Of a stretch of 64,000 bases of DNA, positions 47,854 to 58,845 are shown in pieces; the first letter of the stretch is position 1, and the number at the start of each line of letters is the position of its first letter. Origin of the DNA: Danio rerio (taxonomy: Eukaryota; Chordata; Actinopteri; Cypriniformes; Danionidae); NCBI RefSeq assembly GCF_049306965.1, contig NC_133180.1:28597001-28661000 (forward strand), given 5' to 3'. The position numbers and the translations under genes were made by a program. Under the pieces are notes generated by a model that ran no database searches, was not told the origin of the DNA, and worked only from the letters and a program-made list of their open reading frames with translations.

Positions 47854-50800
47854 AAGTATATATGTACAGTTCAGTAAATGTATAATGGAATTACTTTATG
47901 GATGTTTATATTTTTAAAAGTCAAAGAATATATCAACATTTATTTTAAGATTTTTTTTTATCTTAGTATTATACAATAAATATAACAAAAAATTATAATA
48001 ATAATAATAACAATAATAACTGAAATTAGATCTGCTTCACCAATTTGTTGGGCTTTTTTCTTTTCTTTTCTTTTTTTTTTACATAATGCACATTCAGTTT
48101 CATGGCTGGTAAAATATTTATGGCCAGTACAAACTGTCAAGTCACCAGCAGATGGCAAGTGTGACAAAAAAAAACTTGCTTTTGTCTATGGGTGCCATAT
48201 ATCATCTCACCTGCAAACAGATGATGAAATGCATCGTGCAACACAGAGACCATCTTTCTTTTGCACAGGAAAGGCTTCTACCCATTTACTGTAATAATCT
48301 GTAATAATAACAATGTGTGTATTCCCTCCATGTACAGTTCCTGGGAATGGACCTGTTTAAAGAAAAACAAAAACAGACTTGTCATGCTCTATAAAATGTG
48401 TTTCTCCAAAAGATTTGAATGCTTAAAAATCCCTTTTACCAATTATTTCAATGGCCAAAATCTCCCATGGACCGTCCACCTTGATGGGTCTTACTGTTCT
48501 GGCCAGGTTTTTACTCCGCTCTGCATGCTGACACGTTTCACACACTTTAATCTGAAACACAAGATACAGTACTTTGTAGACACCAAGAAATAAATGAAAA
48601 ACATCACAGTAACAAACACCTTCATCAGGATAATGGCATCCACTGCATACCCAATCCACAACATCCTTGACAATGCCAAGCCAGTAGTATTTACTCTGAA
48701 TCCTGTGTACAGTCTTCTTCTGACCCAGGTGGTGTCCGATGTCATTGAAGTGACACTCCAGGAAGATTTGTCTCTTCCGCTCTGCCTCAATCACCACTTC
48801 TCGCTTCTCTTCTTTCTTTGGTCCCACATAATACAGCCGGCCATCTTTGGTGTTTAAGGTAAATTAGTAATTGGTGAGAAGATCATAGTGATTAGTAGGA
48901 TCAGAAAGATAAGCTAAACAGTAATGTGTGAAAAGTTGCTTATGAGCAACTCCAGCTTTATGTATGTGACATTTGCAATAAAAACTTGAAACATAGATAA
49001 ATATAAATTCACAGAGAATGTATATGAGCAATTCCAGCCTTATGGATGTGACATTTGCAGTAAAAACTCTAAACATAAATTCACACAGAAAGCATATGTT
49101 AACATTATATTGAAACTTTTGTTTATATTTTCCAAAACAACTGACCACAGAGTTATGGGACCAGAAATATATCAATATGTAAAGATGTTTTGTACTTTAA
49201 TTGTGAAAAAAAAACATGCGTTATGGATGTGACAAAAAAAGTCTGCGAGTTTACAGTACACAGAATACTTTGTAGAAATTCTGTGAATGAAACTGCACAA
49301 CCCAAAAGAAACATTGCTAATCAAAAGGATAAGAGTTGTCTCTTTGTACAACAAAAATTATTGGTTTTATTTAATTAAAAATTTTCACATTTAAGAGGAA
49401 AAAAGTGTCGTTATGAATGTGACACTTCTCCGTTATGGATGTGACAACTGTGAAATTGCCACTTGTGTGATTTTGGCAAATTAAATAAAATAGTTTGAAA
49501 CACTGACAGATACATTTATAAGTATTTTTAAAGTACTGTAAAATTCTTGCTTACAAAAACTGTTTCTGGGATTTTTTGAAAACTGAAATTTTTTTTCATG
49601 GCAAGGTTGACATTTGCACTGAATTGCTCATATGTTACCAGTTTATTAAAACATCACTTTCTATTTTTTAAAACAACTTATCAGAGTTAAGGGATCGGAA
49701 AAACATCAATCTGTAAGCGTGTTTTATATTTTAAATGAGAGAATTAAACATGCATTATGGATGTAACCAAGAAGTATGCGAGTTTATATTATACAACGCA
49801 TTTTGTAGGAATTCTCTGAATTAAACTGCACAACCCAACATAAATAATATTAATCAAAAGGATAAGAGTTGGCTCTCTAAAGAACAAAAACTAATTATTT
49901 TATTGTATATTTTTGCATTTATGAGAAAAAAAAACTTTGTTATGGATGTTGCAGATGTAAGATTTTCACTTGTGTGACTTTGGTAAATCAAATCAAATGG
50001 TTTGAAAACATTTACAGACACATTTTTGAGTATTTTACAGTACTCAGAAAGACATTCACTATTTTGGTGAAAATCTTTTTTTATGATGCAGTGTGTGGAT
50101 GGTTTAATGACATTAATTGTAAAAGACACTAAAACTAACTTACATATTCAAGTATTCCTATGCTTACAAAAACAGCTATTAGCAATAAGAGGAAACATAA
50201 AAGAGGACAAAGGTGCCTTGACAGAGTTCGAAGAGGACAAGGGCATTTTCTGCTAAATATTATGCTGACCATAAAGGAGGAAATGGTCCAGATGACACTT
50301 CTGACAAACTATTAAAATCACAACTAGAAGCATTGTCCTTGGAGGACAAGACTCCTGAAAGACTGCCCTAATGCTGTTGAAATAGAAGAAATGCTTTGCC
50401 ATGTTTTAATTCAAGTCTCTCACATTAGAGATAAAACAAAAACTGATTTATTCTATGTATTAACAGATATCCTCAAGTATATAAAACACTGATATCTTAA
50501 AACATTAAAAACACACCTGTATTCAAGGATTGAATACTGTATTAAAAGCTAGAGCATAGAGAACAGCGGCACGTTTAACTGACTTCTATATACTGAATGT
50601 CTTAGGCCAATTTATTCTCAGTGGAGAATATTGTAAAGGATTTTGTTTTGTTATTGTGATTGTGATTGTTTTTATTCTACCTTTTCACTGGATTTGTTTA
50701 TTAATAAAGTTGTATTTTATTAATTTTCTTCACTGGAGTGGACATTGGCTTCATTTGCAGAACCCATCAAGATACACTTAGGTGAAGTTTGTTTTATATT

Positions 50801-51831
50801 CACACATTCGTTCAGTGACATCTCCATACATTGTTTAGCATGGTGCTTTGAATATTCAGACTGAAATCTCATGCAAGTATGACTTCAAAACACTAAAGAC
50901 TGTTGCACTTTAATGGTTGTTGGCTGCTAGGATGATTTCAATATTTAGAATTTTTAATTCATAATTTTTGGAGATTATATTATTGATGAGAAAGACTGAA
51001 TGTGCAAATATAAAACCAACTTTATGTAAGTTCAAGATACCTTGTGTGGTAAGGTATGAATCTAATTTATTTCTTGAACAACATTACAAAATATGGTCCT
51101 AAACAAAACTCTAGCTAAGAAATATAGCCAAGAGAGGATTCTGGTTTCTTTATTTAATTTGGGTATTAAATAAAGGCATCCAGCACAATGGCAAGGTTAA
51201 CAATTGCATGGAAAAGTGTTTTACACACTAGTACTGAAACTGCATTAAGATATACCATAATGCAAACTAATACACAGTTGATAGTTACTGTGTCATAAAT
51301 AAACTCCAGTTCAGTCTCTCAGTAAAAACCTTCTTACTGACAGAACCTTGAAATTTTAGTGGCAAATGAAAAGGTTTAAATCTCCTAATATTTCATCAAA
51401 TGATTCTTGTTCCCTGAAAATATTGTATGGCTTTAAACTACTGATATTCTTAATGACACTTTAAAATCATTTTAATCTTCTCTAAATCATGATAAACATG
51501 TATGATTATGTTTTGATGAGATAAACAACAGGACACATTCTACACTACGGTAAACATGTTAAATCTACATTGCTTTTACAGCATTAATGAATGAAAAACG
51601 TTTGTTTAATCTCTGACCCATATATAACCACCGAATACTGAATGTACTCGTTTAGTACTTACCGTCAATAATAAACTTCTGAGCGTATCTTTTGAGATTT
51701 TTCTTGCGAATAGGATTCATAGTTTGAGGATAACAGCCCTCGGCAACAAAAGTGTAAATGTCCCCCAGTCTGTTTGAGCTGGACTCCACAACCTCCTCTT
51801 CGGCCACTGGCAACGAGTCCACACTCAACAT
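43433..51831 (-). CDS. GIN-type (GIN1/GIN2) integrase-derived host gene, complete, 8 coding exons
   Basis: Coding exons on the minus strand: 51831-51663, 48844-48651, 48551-48440, 48352-48211, 47140-47086, 46998-46741, 46657-46541, 43687-43433. They total 1,302 nt and 433 aa, with every phase in register. It aligns with human GIN1, for example the HHCC zinc-binding region (H88, H94, C125, C128; YYWLGIVKDVVDW then IKVCETCQHA) and the integrase core (TDYYSKWVEAFPV, then WDDFLDPILAVFRTSVNP). The C-terminal 85-codon exon is charged and not conserved with anything I know. The acidic triad of an active integrase is not preserved, so catalysis is unlikely. GIN genes are old host genes derived from GIN cut-and-paste DNA transposons; their function is unknown. 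The long uninterrupted multi-exon frame argues for selection. I place the exon 2 end at TGG|GTATGC, because later donors break frame or add residues absent from human. The paralogue (gin1 or gin2) is undecided. It sits head to head with ogfod2. Confidence 0.88.
44160..44550 (-). repeat. two tandem copies of a tRNA-derived SINE-like sequence
   Basis: AAAGACCATGGCCTCTAGCA, followed by CACCTTTT.AGGTCAGA and TTACCTGCATAGCACTTC, occurs at about 44220 and again at about 44447. Read on the minus strand, one copy has TTAGAGCATGCAAAG and AGTTCAATCCC, which resemble tRNA A- and B-box regions. It lies in the last intron of the GIN-type gene. Confidence 0.6.
45247..45620. repeat. GGTACC-type non-autonomous DNA element, second copy
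   Basis: It starts GCCCGTTTCCACTGAGTGGT, followed by GCCGTTTTCACTGTCAAAAG, GGTACCAAAAAG and ACCGTACCGTACCACTTTTT. It matches the split copy at 17.2 kb. The right end is not clear. Confidence 0.65.
47329..47429 (-). pseudogene. partial copy of GIN-gene exon 6 end plus donor
   Basis: The minus strand reads TKFTPHFLMFNRKAS, the same residues as the end of exon 6, then a GTAATAGAGC donor and intron sequence that match 46700-46799. It lies in intron 4, one intron upstream of the true exon, as a direct copy about 630 bp away. Confidence 0.85.
47784..47850. repeat. (ATT)n trinucleotide microsatellite
   Basis: About 20 ATT units with one interruption, in intron 4 of the GIN-type gene. Confidence 0.92.
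48930..50080. repeat. two-unit diverged tandem repeat with recurring TTATGGATGTGAC
   Basis: Blocks such as CTAATCAAAAGGATAAGAGTTG occur near 49315 and 49850, and AACAACTGACCACAGAGTTA near 49134 matches AACAACTTATCAGAGTTAAG near 49672, giving a period of about 535 bp. The 13-mer TTATGGATGTGAC or close variants appear about seven times. It lies in intron 1 of the GIN-type gene. Confidence 0.75.
50200..51660 (-). other. intron 1 of the GIN-type gene, unassigned part
   Basis: AT-rich, with no recognised repeat or exon. Confidence 0.4.
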
Positions 51832-52373
51832 TGTGCTGCGAACACACGGTCCCGGGCTTTAAATACATAACAGACAGATAATCCTCCAATTTCAAATTCA
51901 AAACTACATACACACTAATACTGGGGACATTGAAAACGTGTTTCTGAAAGAGCTCCCTCTTCAACATAAAGTGCACACAACAACAGTAGGACGGAAGAAA
52001 TTGGATGGCGTACCAGGAAGTAAACATAACAAATGTTTTATCACTGTGCGTTAATTTATTGCGCTTTTTCAGATACGAACTAATGACTAAATATGCATAG
52101 AATAGTTCCACTCATATAGAAGTGAACAATTATTAAAGCTGACGATATAAATCCTATGTTAAATGAGCGAAGCTTTTTGTTTCTCTACGGACACAATTTT
52201 GGGTTGTTCCAAAACAATCACATAAGCGTGCGGAGCTCTAAACAGATTGACAGTTCAACCATTCTGGTCATAATGTGTTTTCATTGCCTTTAAAATATTT
52301 TAAAAACACAAATCATACATATTAAGTCTGTATAAATGTATAACAGTGTGTTATTTGACTTATAATATACGCC
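51832..52373. promoter_or_regulatory. shared bidirectional promoter of the GIN-type gene and ogfod2
   Basis: The two start codons face away from each other across 542 bp. An ETS-like CGGAAG (51992-51997) lies between them. No TATA box is obvious. Inference: one bidirectional promoter drives both genes. Confidence 0.6.
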
Positions 52374-55300
52374 ATGGAGAGATTTTACACATGCAGTTGC
52401 TTTTTCACAGACAATATTTTTCTTGAAGAATACAAACTTCATGTTCGTTTCGTCTCAGAGAACCAGTTTAGGAAGGACTATCAAAATGTAAGTAATTTAC
52501 AGCAAGACGGGCTCATGTCTTCATGTTAAACAGTTTGCCAATTCCGTCTGAACTTCGCTGACATTTGCTTAAGATCCTCAGATCCCTGGGTTGTGAGTCT
52601 GAATCCCAATTCAGAGACGTGATCGGAAAGGTGAGTAATAAGTGTGCTCTCGAGAACAGCGATAACGATGAAGATCAAGGCTGTCAGAGAGCGGTTATTC
52701 ACTCACTCGTGTATTTATAGATTCAGGCAGAAATCGAAAGACGCCAAAATCATAAATTGAAATCTACAGAGAGAGCAGCTGTCATCAAGGAGATTTATAC
52801 ACCTCTACACCAACATGTTTATCATCTTCAGGTACTTATGATCAGCAACACGGGCAGTCTGTGATTTATGTCGTCCACTGACTTACTGGAATATAATTTA
52901 TCATCTCTAGGAATCTTTCTTAGCCCCAGAGCTTTTAGAGATGGTCAAATATTGTGCTTCAAGTGAAGCAAATGTGCAAGGACTGTTGAAACTCATCCAG
53001 ACAGAGGCAGGTGAGCTGCTGCTTTACACGTGTTCCAATTTATTAATAAGAAGGAAAAATCACATGCTAACTAATTCTGTTTACTGAAAATTTCGCAGCT
53101 TCGAGAGTGTTTCGGTTCCAGGTGTTCCGAAAGGAATTCTGCAAGGACCTTCTAGAAGAGCTGGAGCATTTTGAACAGTCGGATGCACCCAAGGGCAGGC
53201 CGAACACCATGAACAATTATGGGGTAAAGGTTTTATTATAAAGGTCAAGGACTTTGCAAGAGACACTCACTAAAATATAATTTAGTGTAACACAAATAAA
53301 TAATAATAAAATATTGTTAGGCTTAAATAAAACAAGGAACATTTGATGACATATTAAATTTAAAGATCATAGTTCAGCCTCTAAATAATAATTTAGTTGT
53401 TTTTTTCTTGATACTTTATTCTTTTTGCTTACACTTTACAATTATTTTCTATTAGTTAATATATTTATTAACATAAACAATACATTTATTACTTATTTAT
53501 TCACCTTTGTTAACATTAGGTAGTGAAAATAAAGTTGTTGACTGTTAACTCAAAGTGCATTAACTATTGTTTTTACTCAACTGTGGAATTTAATAATGCA
53601 TTAGTAAATGTTAAACTGATTAATACATGCTGTAAAAGTACTGTTCATTCTTAGTTAATGTTAGTACATACATTAGCTAACATGAACTACTGGAACATTA
53701 TTGTAAAGTGTTACCCTTCAAGCCACTTCAACCCAATTGTCAGCAGTTGGATGAAAGTTTTCCATCATTTAAGATATAATAATAAAATTGAGTATAATCA
53801 CATTTTATATAGCTTAATAGGTGCAGGTTGGTTTAAGTATGTTTTTCCTAATTATCATCAATATTTGTTGGAATAACCCTGATTTTCAGCCACAACACAC
53901 AAAAAACATTTGTTATTCTAAACGTAATCTTCTTAAGAAAAAATAGTAATTTAAAGTGTTAACTGATGTTTTTACACAACTATGGATTTTAATAGTGCAT
54001 TAGTAAATGTTGAACTGACTAATAAATGCTGTTAAAAGACTGTTACATTGAATAAATATACAGAAAATATACCAGGCCATTACATAATAAACAAATATTC
54101 ATATTTTACTCAAAGCCATACCTAAATAATTCAGTAAATACAGTGGAACTGGGGATTTCTTAGTAGTCTATAATTCTTTTCTATAGTTGCACATTCATAA
54201 TTCTGTCTATAGGTATATTTACTGGTATAGTTAGTTTTTCATTTTATTTAGTGTTTATTTTTATTATTATATTATACTATTTTTAGATTCTTTATTCCAT
54301 TATTAGCGTTATTTTAAGTTATATTTTAAGTTACTATTATTTCTTTGTAAGTCTGCAGACACCACAGCATGTCTGTGTCTTGTGTGCCTCAGTCTGATAT
54401 TCTAATCACACATTAGACTAATCTTGGCCTGGTTGTTATTAGTTGTATGCCAATAATAATAATTGTTATTTGGCTTCTTTGTAAATGAAACAGATTGTTC
54501 TGAATGAGCTGGGCTTTGATGAGGGCTTCATCACTCCACTGAGGGAGGTGTATCTGCGTCCACTCACTGCTCTGCTCTACAGTGACTGTGGAGGAAACTG
54601 TCTGGACAGTCACAAGGCTTTCGTGGTCAAGTACGATATGCATGAAGACTTGAATCTGAGCTATCATTACGACAATTCTGAAGTCACTCTCAATGTATCA
54701 CTTGGTAAAGACTTCACCGAGGGGAACCTGTTCTTCGGAGACATGAGACAGGTGCTGTGAATTACAGTTTCAAACAATAGTCGAAAAATAAGTAATGATT
54801 AAAACATTTCTGGGTTAAGAAACACTGAGTATTTTTAAAATAAATTCATGTCCAAGATCCCTGTCAGGAAAGTCTTGAGGAATTGTTTAATTATGTTATT
54901 AATTATTTTCCATCATGTCATTCCAAATGGCTCTGAGACTTTCATTCATCCTTGGAACACAAATGATTATGTTTTAGATGAGAGCAAAATCTAAATCATC
55001 CTCCATAGACAGCAAGGTTCCCGACTAGTTTAAGGTTAAGACAAATACCACAAAAAACAAATTCGCAAAAACAGATCATATGCCTTCAGTGGTTAAACCT
55101 GAATATTATCAACCTAAAAGAATAATTTTGTGCACACATAAAACATAAGTTCATAAAACATATATTCAACAGTTTAGTCTCCTCTATGTCAGAATATTGT
55201 GCACGACAAAAATGAGTCTCAAAAATGAGGAAACTCTCAGATTTCACCTAAACATCTTAATCTGTGTTCTGAAGAACAAAAGTTTCAGGCGGTTGAAATG

Positions 55301-57627
55301 ACACAAGTGTGAGTAATTAATAACAGAATTTTCATTTGGATGAACTTCTTTTAAGACTTCTAAAATCCAAGATCTAATTGATTTACCTGTATTTAATAAA
55401 TGTTATATATACTTGAAAATCTTAAAATGTTCTGGATTTAAAAATGTGTTTGGTTGAAGTTAATAACAGTTTTATTGTATAAGAAATAAATACATATTTT
55501 ATATTTATCATATATAACATATATAAACCTATTACAACTTTTACTCAAACAGGAATCCATAAATAGTAAATGCAGAGAAAGTGGGAATACTCAAGTGGCC
55601 TTTTAATCAAAGCTGTGTGTGCAGGTACTTGTTTTGGTGGTTTATGTGGACCACTAATATATACAGTTAAAGTGAGAATTATTAGCCCCCTTAATTATTA
55701 GCCTCCCTGTTTATCCCCCCCCCCCCCCCCCCCCAATTTTTGTTTAATATGGATACGATTTTAAACATAATAGTTTTAATACTCATTTATAATAACTGAT
55801 TTATTTGATCTTTGATGACAGTAAATAATATTTGACTAGATATTTTTCAAGACACACCTATACAGCTTAAAGTTACAGTTAAAGGCTTAACTTGGTTAAT
55901 TGGGTTAAAAAAAAAATAGGCATGTGTAATTAGGCAGGTTATTGTATAAAGATGGTTTGTTCTGTAGACTTTCTGAAAAAATATGTAGCTTAAAGGGGCT
56001 AATAATTTTGACCTTAAAATGTTTTAAAAAATAATATTTCAAAGGTTGTGTTTACGGTTGAATAATTCTGACTTCAACCGTACGTACGTACGTACGTACG
56101 TATGTACGTACGTACACATATACATACATACATACATTGCTGACATGGGTATGATCTCAATTAGGGGTGCCCAAACCTTTTCACATGAAGGGCTAAAACC
56201 AAATATTGATAACCGTGGGACAAAGATACATATACCAAACTATATTACATGAAAGTTGCCATGGGTAATTTCCTAATTTATTTCATATTTCAAAATAAAT
56301 ATAAAACATTACTTTAAATTGTATTATCTAGTGCAGTATAACTCAAAATGATAACTTACTGCAATAAAAGCATAAACAATCACATTTATAACACAGTGGA
56401 GTTCAATGCAGAATACACTGGTCAAGCAGAATTGATTTGCTCACCAAATTCTCTGCATTCTCGGATGACAGTGTGTACATTTATACAAAATCTGATTAAT
56501 TTACACCATTTAATTGAAACCTTTAATTTCAGAGACCTTTTAACAATAAAACAAACAAAGGATTACATTGCATTTGAAATGACAATCTTGAAACCCTCTC
56601 CATCATTCTCATTTGGCCCCCAGGCCCTAGTTTGGGCATCTCTGATCTAAATATTACAATTTTGCGGTGGTTTATTAGGACATGCCCTCTTTCAAAACTC
56701 TCATACTTAGGAGGGTCTCTTTTCACATTAACAATTTGCTGTGAGGGTTAGGGTAGGGCAAAATAATAAGTGTTTTTTTCTTTTTTAGAGTATAAAGCAC
56801 ATTATGACAGTTAAGAGTCCTCATAAACCTCCAAAATGAGTATCTAAATTTTCAGGTTTGTGTATTTAACTGTAATATAATATAATGGGTTGACAATTTG
56901 CTGACACTTCAATGTAACATTTTCAGTTAGATTATTACTATTATTTATCATATATTTAAAGAATAGTTATTTTATTAATTTTCAATAGCCATGTCATTAT
57001 GATATTTTTCTTATAGAGCCCACTTGTGGCTCTATTTGTTTATAATAATAAATAATTTTTTAAGTGGTCACTTATGCTAGGGCTTAAAACCCCTATGTAA
57101 AATCTATCACCAAATCATACAATTACATTTTCCAAACATTCACCATTGAACGCACTGTACTTAAGATATCAAACAAATCCTTACTTCAAGAATAGCTTTT
57201 ATTTCATGAGTATACAACACATTAGTTCACTTTACAAAGACACTGACAGTTCTGGATGAAACAGTGGGCAGCACAAGCATGCGGCCTAAAATATTGCATA
57301 TATTAATGGTATTGCATATTTACAGAGTCCTGACAGTGTGTTTGTTTGTCTCAGGTGCCTCTAAGTGAGACTGAGTGTGTGGAAGTGGAGCATCGCGTTA
57401 CTGAAGGTCTGCTTCACAGAGGCCAGCACATGCATGGAGCTTTGTCCATCTCCTCAGGTACTCGCTGGAACCTGATTATATGGATGCGAGCTTCACGCCA
57501 GAGGAATAAACTCTGCCCAATGTGTGGTAAGAGACCCACTCTTGTGGAGAGTGACGGATTCAGTGACGGTTTCACCATGGACTCCGACGGTGATGCTAGA
57601 GCCAATGTGTCATGTTCTTTAACATGA
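52374..57627 (+). CDS. ogfod2: Ogfod2, 2-oxoglutarate and iron-dependent oxygenase domain protein 2 (complete, 7 coding exons)
   Basis: Coding exons: 52374-52487, 52574-52630, 52721-52831, 52911-53010, 53099-53223, 54494-54751, 57355-57627. They total 1,038 nt and 345 aa (human 350 aa), with all phases consistent. The start MERFYTCSCFFTDN aligns with human RHFCRCACFCTDN. LEELEHFEQSDAPKGRPN, the SYHYDNSEVTLNVSLGK block with iron ligands H227 and D229, and HRGQHMHGA with the likely third ligand H282 and the 2-oxoglutarate-binding R292 (GTRWNL) are all present, so the double-stranded beta-helix looks catalytically competent. The family uses Fe(II), O2 and 2-oxoglutarate to hydroxylate a substrate; for OGFOD2 the substrate is not established. 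It is head to head with the GIN-type gene and convergent with the slc4a gene. Confidence 0.97.
53440..53715. repeat. cyprinid DNA element (ACTTTACAAT ... ATTGTAAAGTG termini)
   Basis: The ends TTACACTTTACAATTATTTT and AACATTATTGTAAAGTGTTA are inverted copies. The interior GTGCATTAACTA and TTTAATAATGCATTAGTAAA is typical of an abundant cyprinid element. A partial second copy lies at about 53950-54050. ogfod2 intron 5. Confidence 0.7.
54890..55345. repeat. cyprinid inverted-repeat element, eroded copy
   Basis: TTTTCCATCATGTCATTCCAA at the left and CAGAATTTTCATTTGGATGAAC at the right, with AATCATCCTCCATAGACAGC inside, belong to the GTTCACCC-type cyprinid element group. ogfod2 intron 6. Confidence 0.55.
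55664..56080 (+). mobile_element. non-autonomous DNA element (TACAGTT ... AACCGTA), internally shortened
   Basis: It begins TACAGTTAAAGTGAGAATTA and ends ATTCTGACTTCAACCGTA. The interior matches the 40.9-kb copy but lacks part of the right half. A run of about 20 C lies at 55715-55734. Confidence 0.75.
56079..56138. repeat. (CGTA)n / (CATA)n tetranucleotide microsatellite
   Basis: It directly abuts the DNA element end (AACCGTA) and appears to have grown from that terminal CGTA. Confidence 0.88.
56163..56647. repeat. DNA element with AGGGGTGCCCAAAC termini
   Basis: The left end TTAGGGGTGCCCAAACCTTT and the right end CCTAGTTTGGGCATCTCTGA are inverted. The interior AGGGCTAAAACCAAATATTG is typical of a fish non-autonomous element. 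A single end of the same kind lies near 38.70 kb. ogfod2 intron 6. Confidence 0.6.
56650..57354 (+). other. ogfod2: ogfod2 intron 6, unassigned part
   Basis: No repeat or exon recognised before the acceptor at 57354. Confidence 0.5.
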
Positions 57628-57732
57628 TGTTATTTTTAAGATTTTTGAGGTCAAAATCAAGATAGACTCTAAGAGTTTGGTAGAGTGTTCCTTTTTCAAA
57701 ATGAGTGCCAACAGTGTATGTATGTATGTATA

Positions 57733-57740
57733 TATGTATA

Positions 57741-57835
<95 letters not shown>
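57733..57835. repeat. (TA)n microsatellite in the ogfod2 3' UTR region
   Basis: About 50 TA units, about 105 nt after the ogfod2 stop codon and before the first AATAAA. Confidence 0.92.
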
Positions 57836-57837
<2 letters not shown>

Positions 57838-57959
57838 AAGAATAATTAAATAATTTAATTTTCTTATGATTGTAAATGTAGTAAAATGATTGATTGTTGC
57901 TATTTATGTTAGTCAATGTCTTCGGATGAAATAATATATACAAGCAATTTGAGATATAC

Positions 57960-57985
57960 AATAAAACATGATTATTTAAAAACAA
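57960..57985 (+). terminator. ogfod2: candidate ogfod2 poly(A) signal
   Basis: AATAAA at 57960-57965, the first canonical signal after the stop. If used, the (TA)n tract would be transcribed into the 3' UTR. Confidence 0.45.
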
Positions 57986-58425
57986 ATCACTCTAAGGTAT
58001 ATGGTTCTATGTACAAAACAACAGTTGAGGAATTATTTTCAATATGCCACCTCATTTGCTCATTTTCCAGTATTCAAGTATGAGGTTAAATCTCATGTCA
58101 GCCAGCATCCATCATTTGCAGCCTGCCCATGTACACATATTCATGCACAGAATATAAAAATACAGAAAACACATCCCGCTTTCACTGAGCACAACTCACA
58201 CAAACATTCAGAAACATTCAAGTAAATAAAATTAATAGCCAAAATTTCTAAAAATCTGAGTTTCATCTGTCCTTTCAAAGCTTGTGTGTTTGTTTTTTGG
58301 TTGTTTCTTTTCCCCAGCTTTGAGTTTTGAGCGTCATAAGCAGGAAAAGAAAGGGAAAAGGAAGGAAAAGCATGATTGATCAGAGAAAGACAACACTACT
58401 AGAAGGATAAAGGGAAAAATCACAG
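57986..58425. other. convergent spacer between ogfod2 and the slc4a gene
   Basis: It holds the two 3' ends. No other gene or named repeat is seen. A minus-strand AATAAA near 58431-58426 is a candidate poly(A) signal for the slc4a gene. Confidence 0.45.
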
Positions 58426-58845
58426 TTGTTTATTCTATCAAAGATATAAAGGTGATCTAAAAAGGTTGCACTGCATAAATATATCTGATTTTGTCTAAAA
58501 TATACTTTCATTTCTAGCATAAAAATAATCTTTTATTTTCAGAAACCTTTGGCTTTTAAAATGAGAGAAACTTAAATTTTGAAGTTGGAAGGTCAAAATA
58601 TTCTCTCTGTCATATACATTATCTATGGTGTTATATCAATTCTAATTAGAGCAAATATACTGCATCGGCATCATTTTTCAGTTGCTTTGGTTTTTAAAAT
58701 CAGAAAAATATATTGTGTTTGAGAAATTAGCTTAAACTCGACATTTTATCTTGACATTCTTTAAAATTGAGTTGCCATGCCACCGTTTTGCCAACCCATA
58801 AAGTGCCATCTGACCACAAATCACAGGAGCTTCAACAAGAAGTTT

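Noticed and set aside
48423-48827. Single unspliced 134-codon frame joining GIN exons 2 and 3
   Set aside because: The intron between them happens to be open in frame. Alignment with human GIN1 and the GTATGC donor favour removing 48650-48552; reading through adds about 33 residues inside the zinc-binding region.
51665-52111. 148-codon minus-strand open frame
   Set aside because: It is a different reading frame over GIN exon 1 and the promoter. The true frame starts at 51831 and aligns with GIN1.
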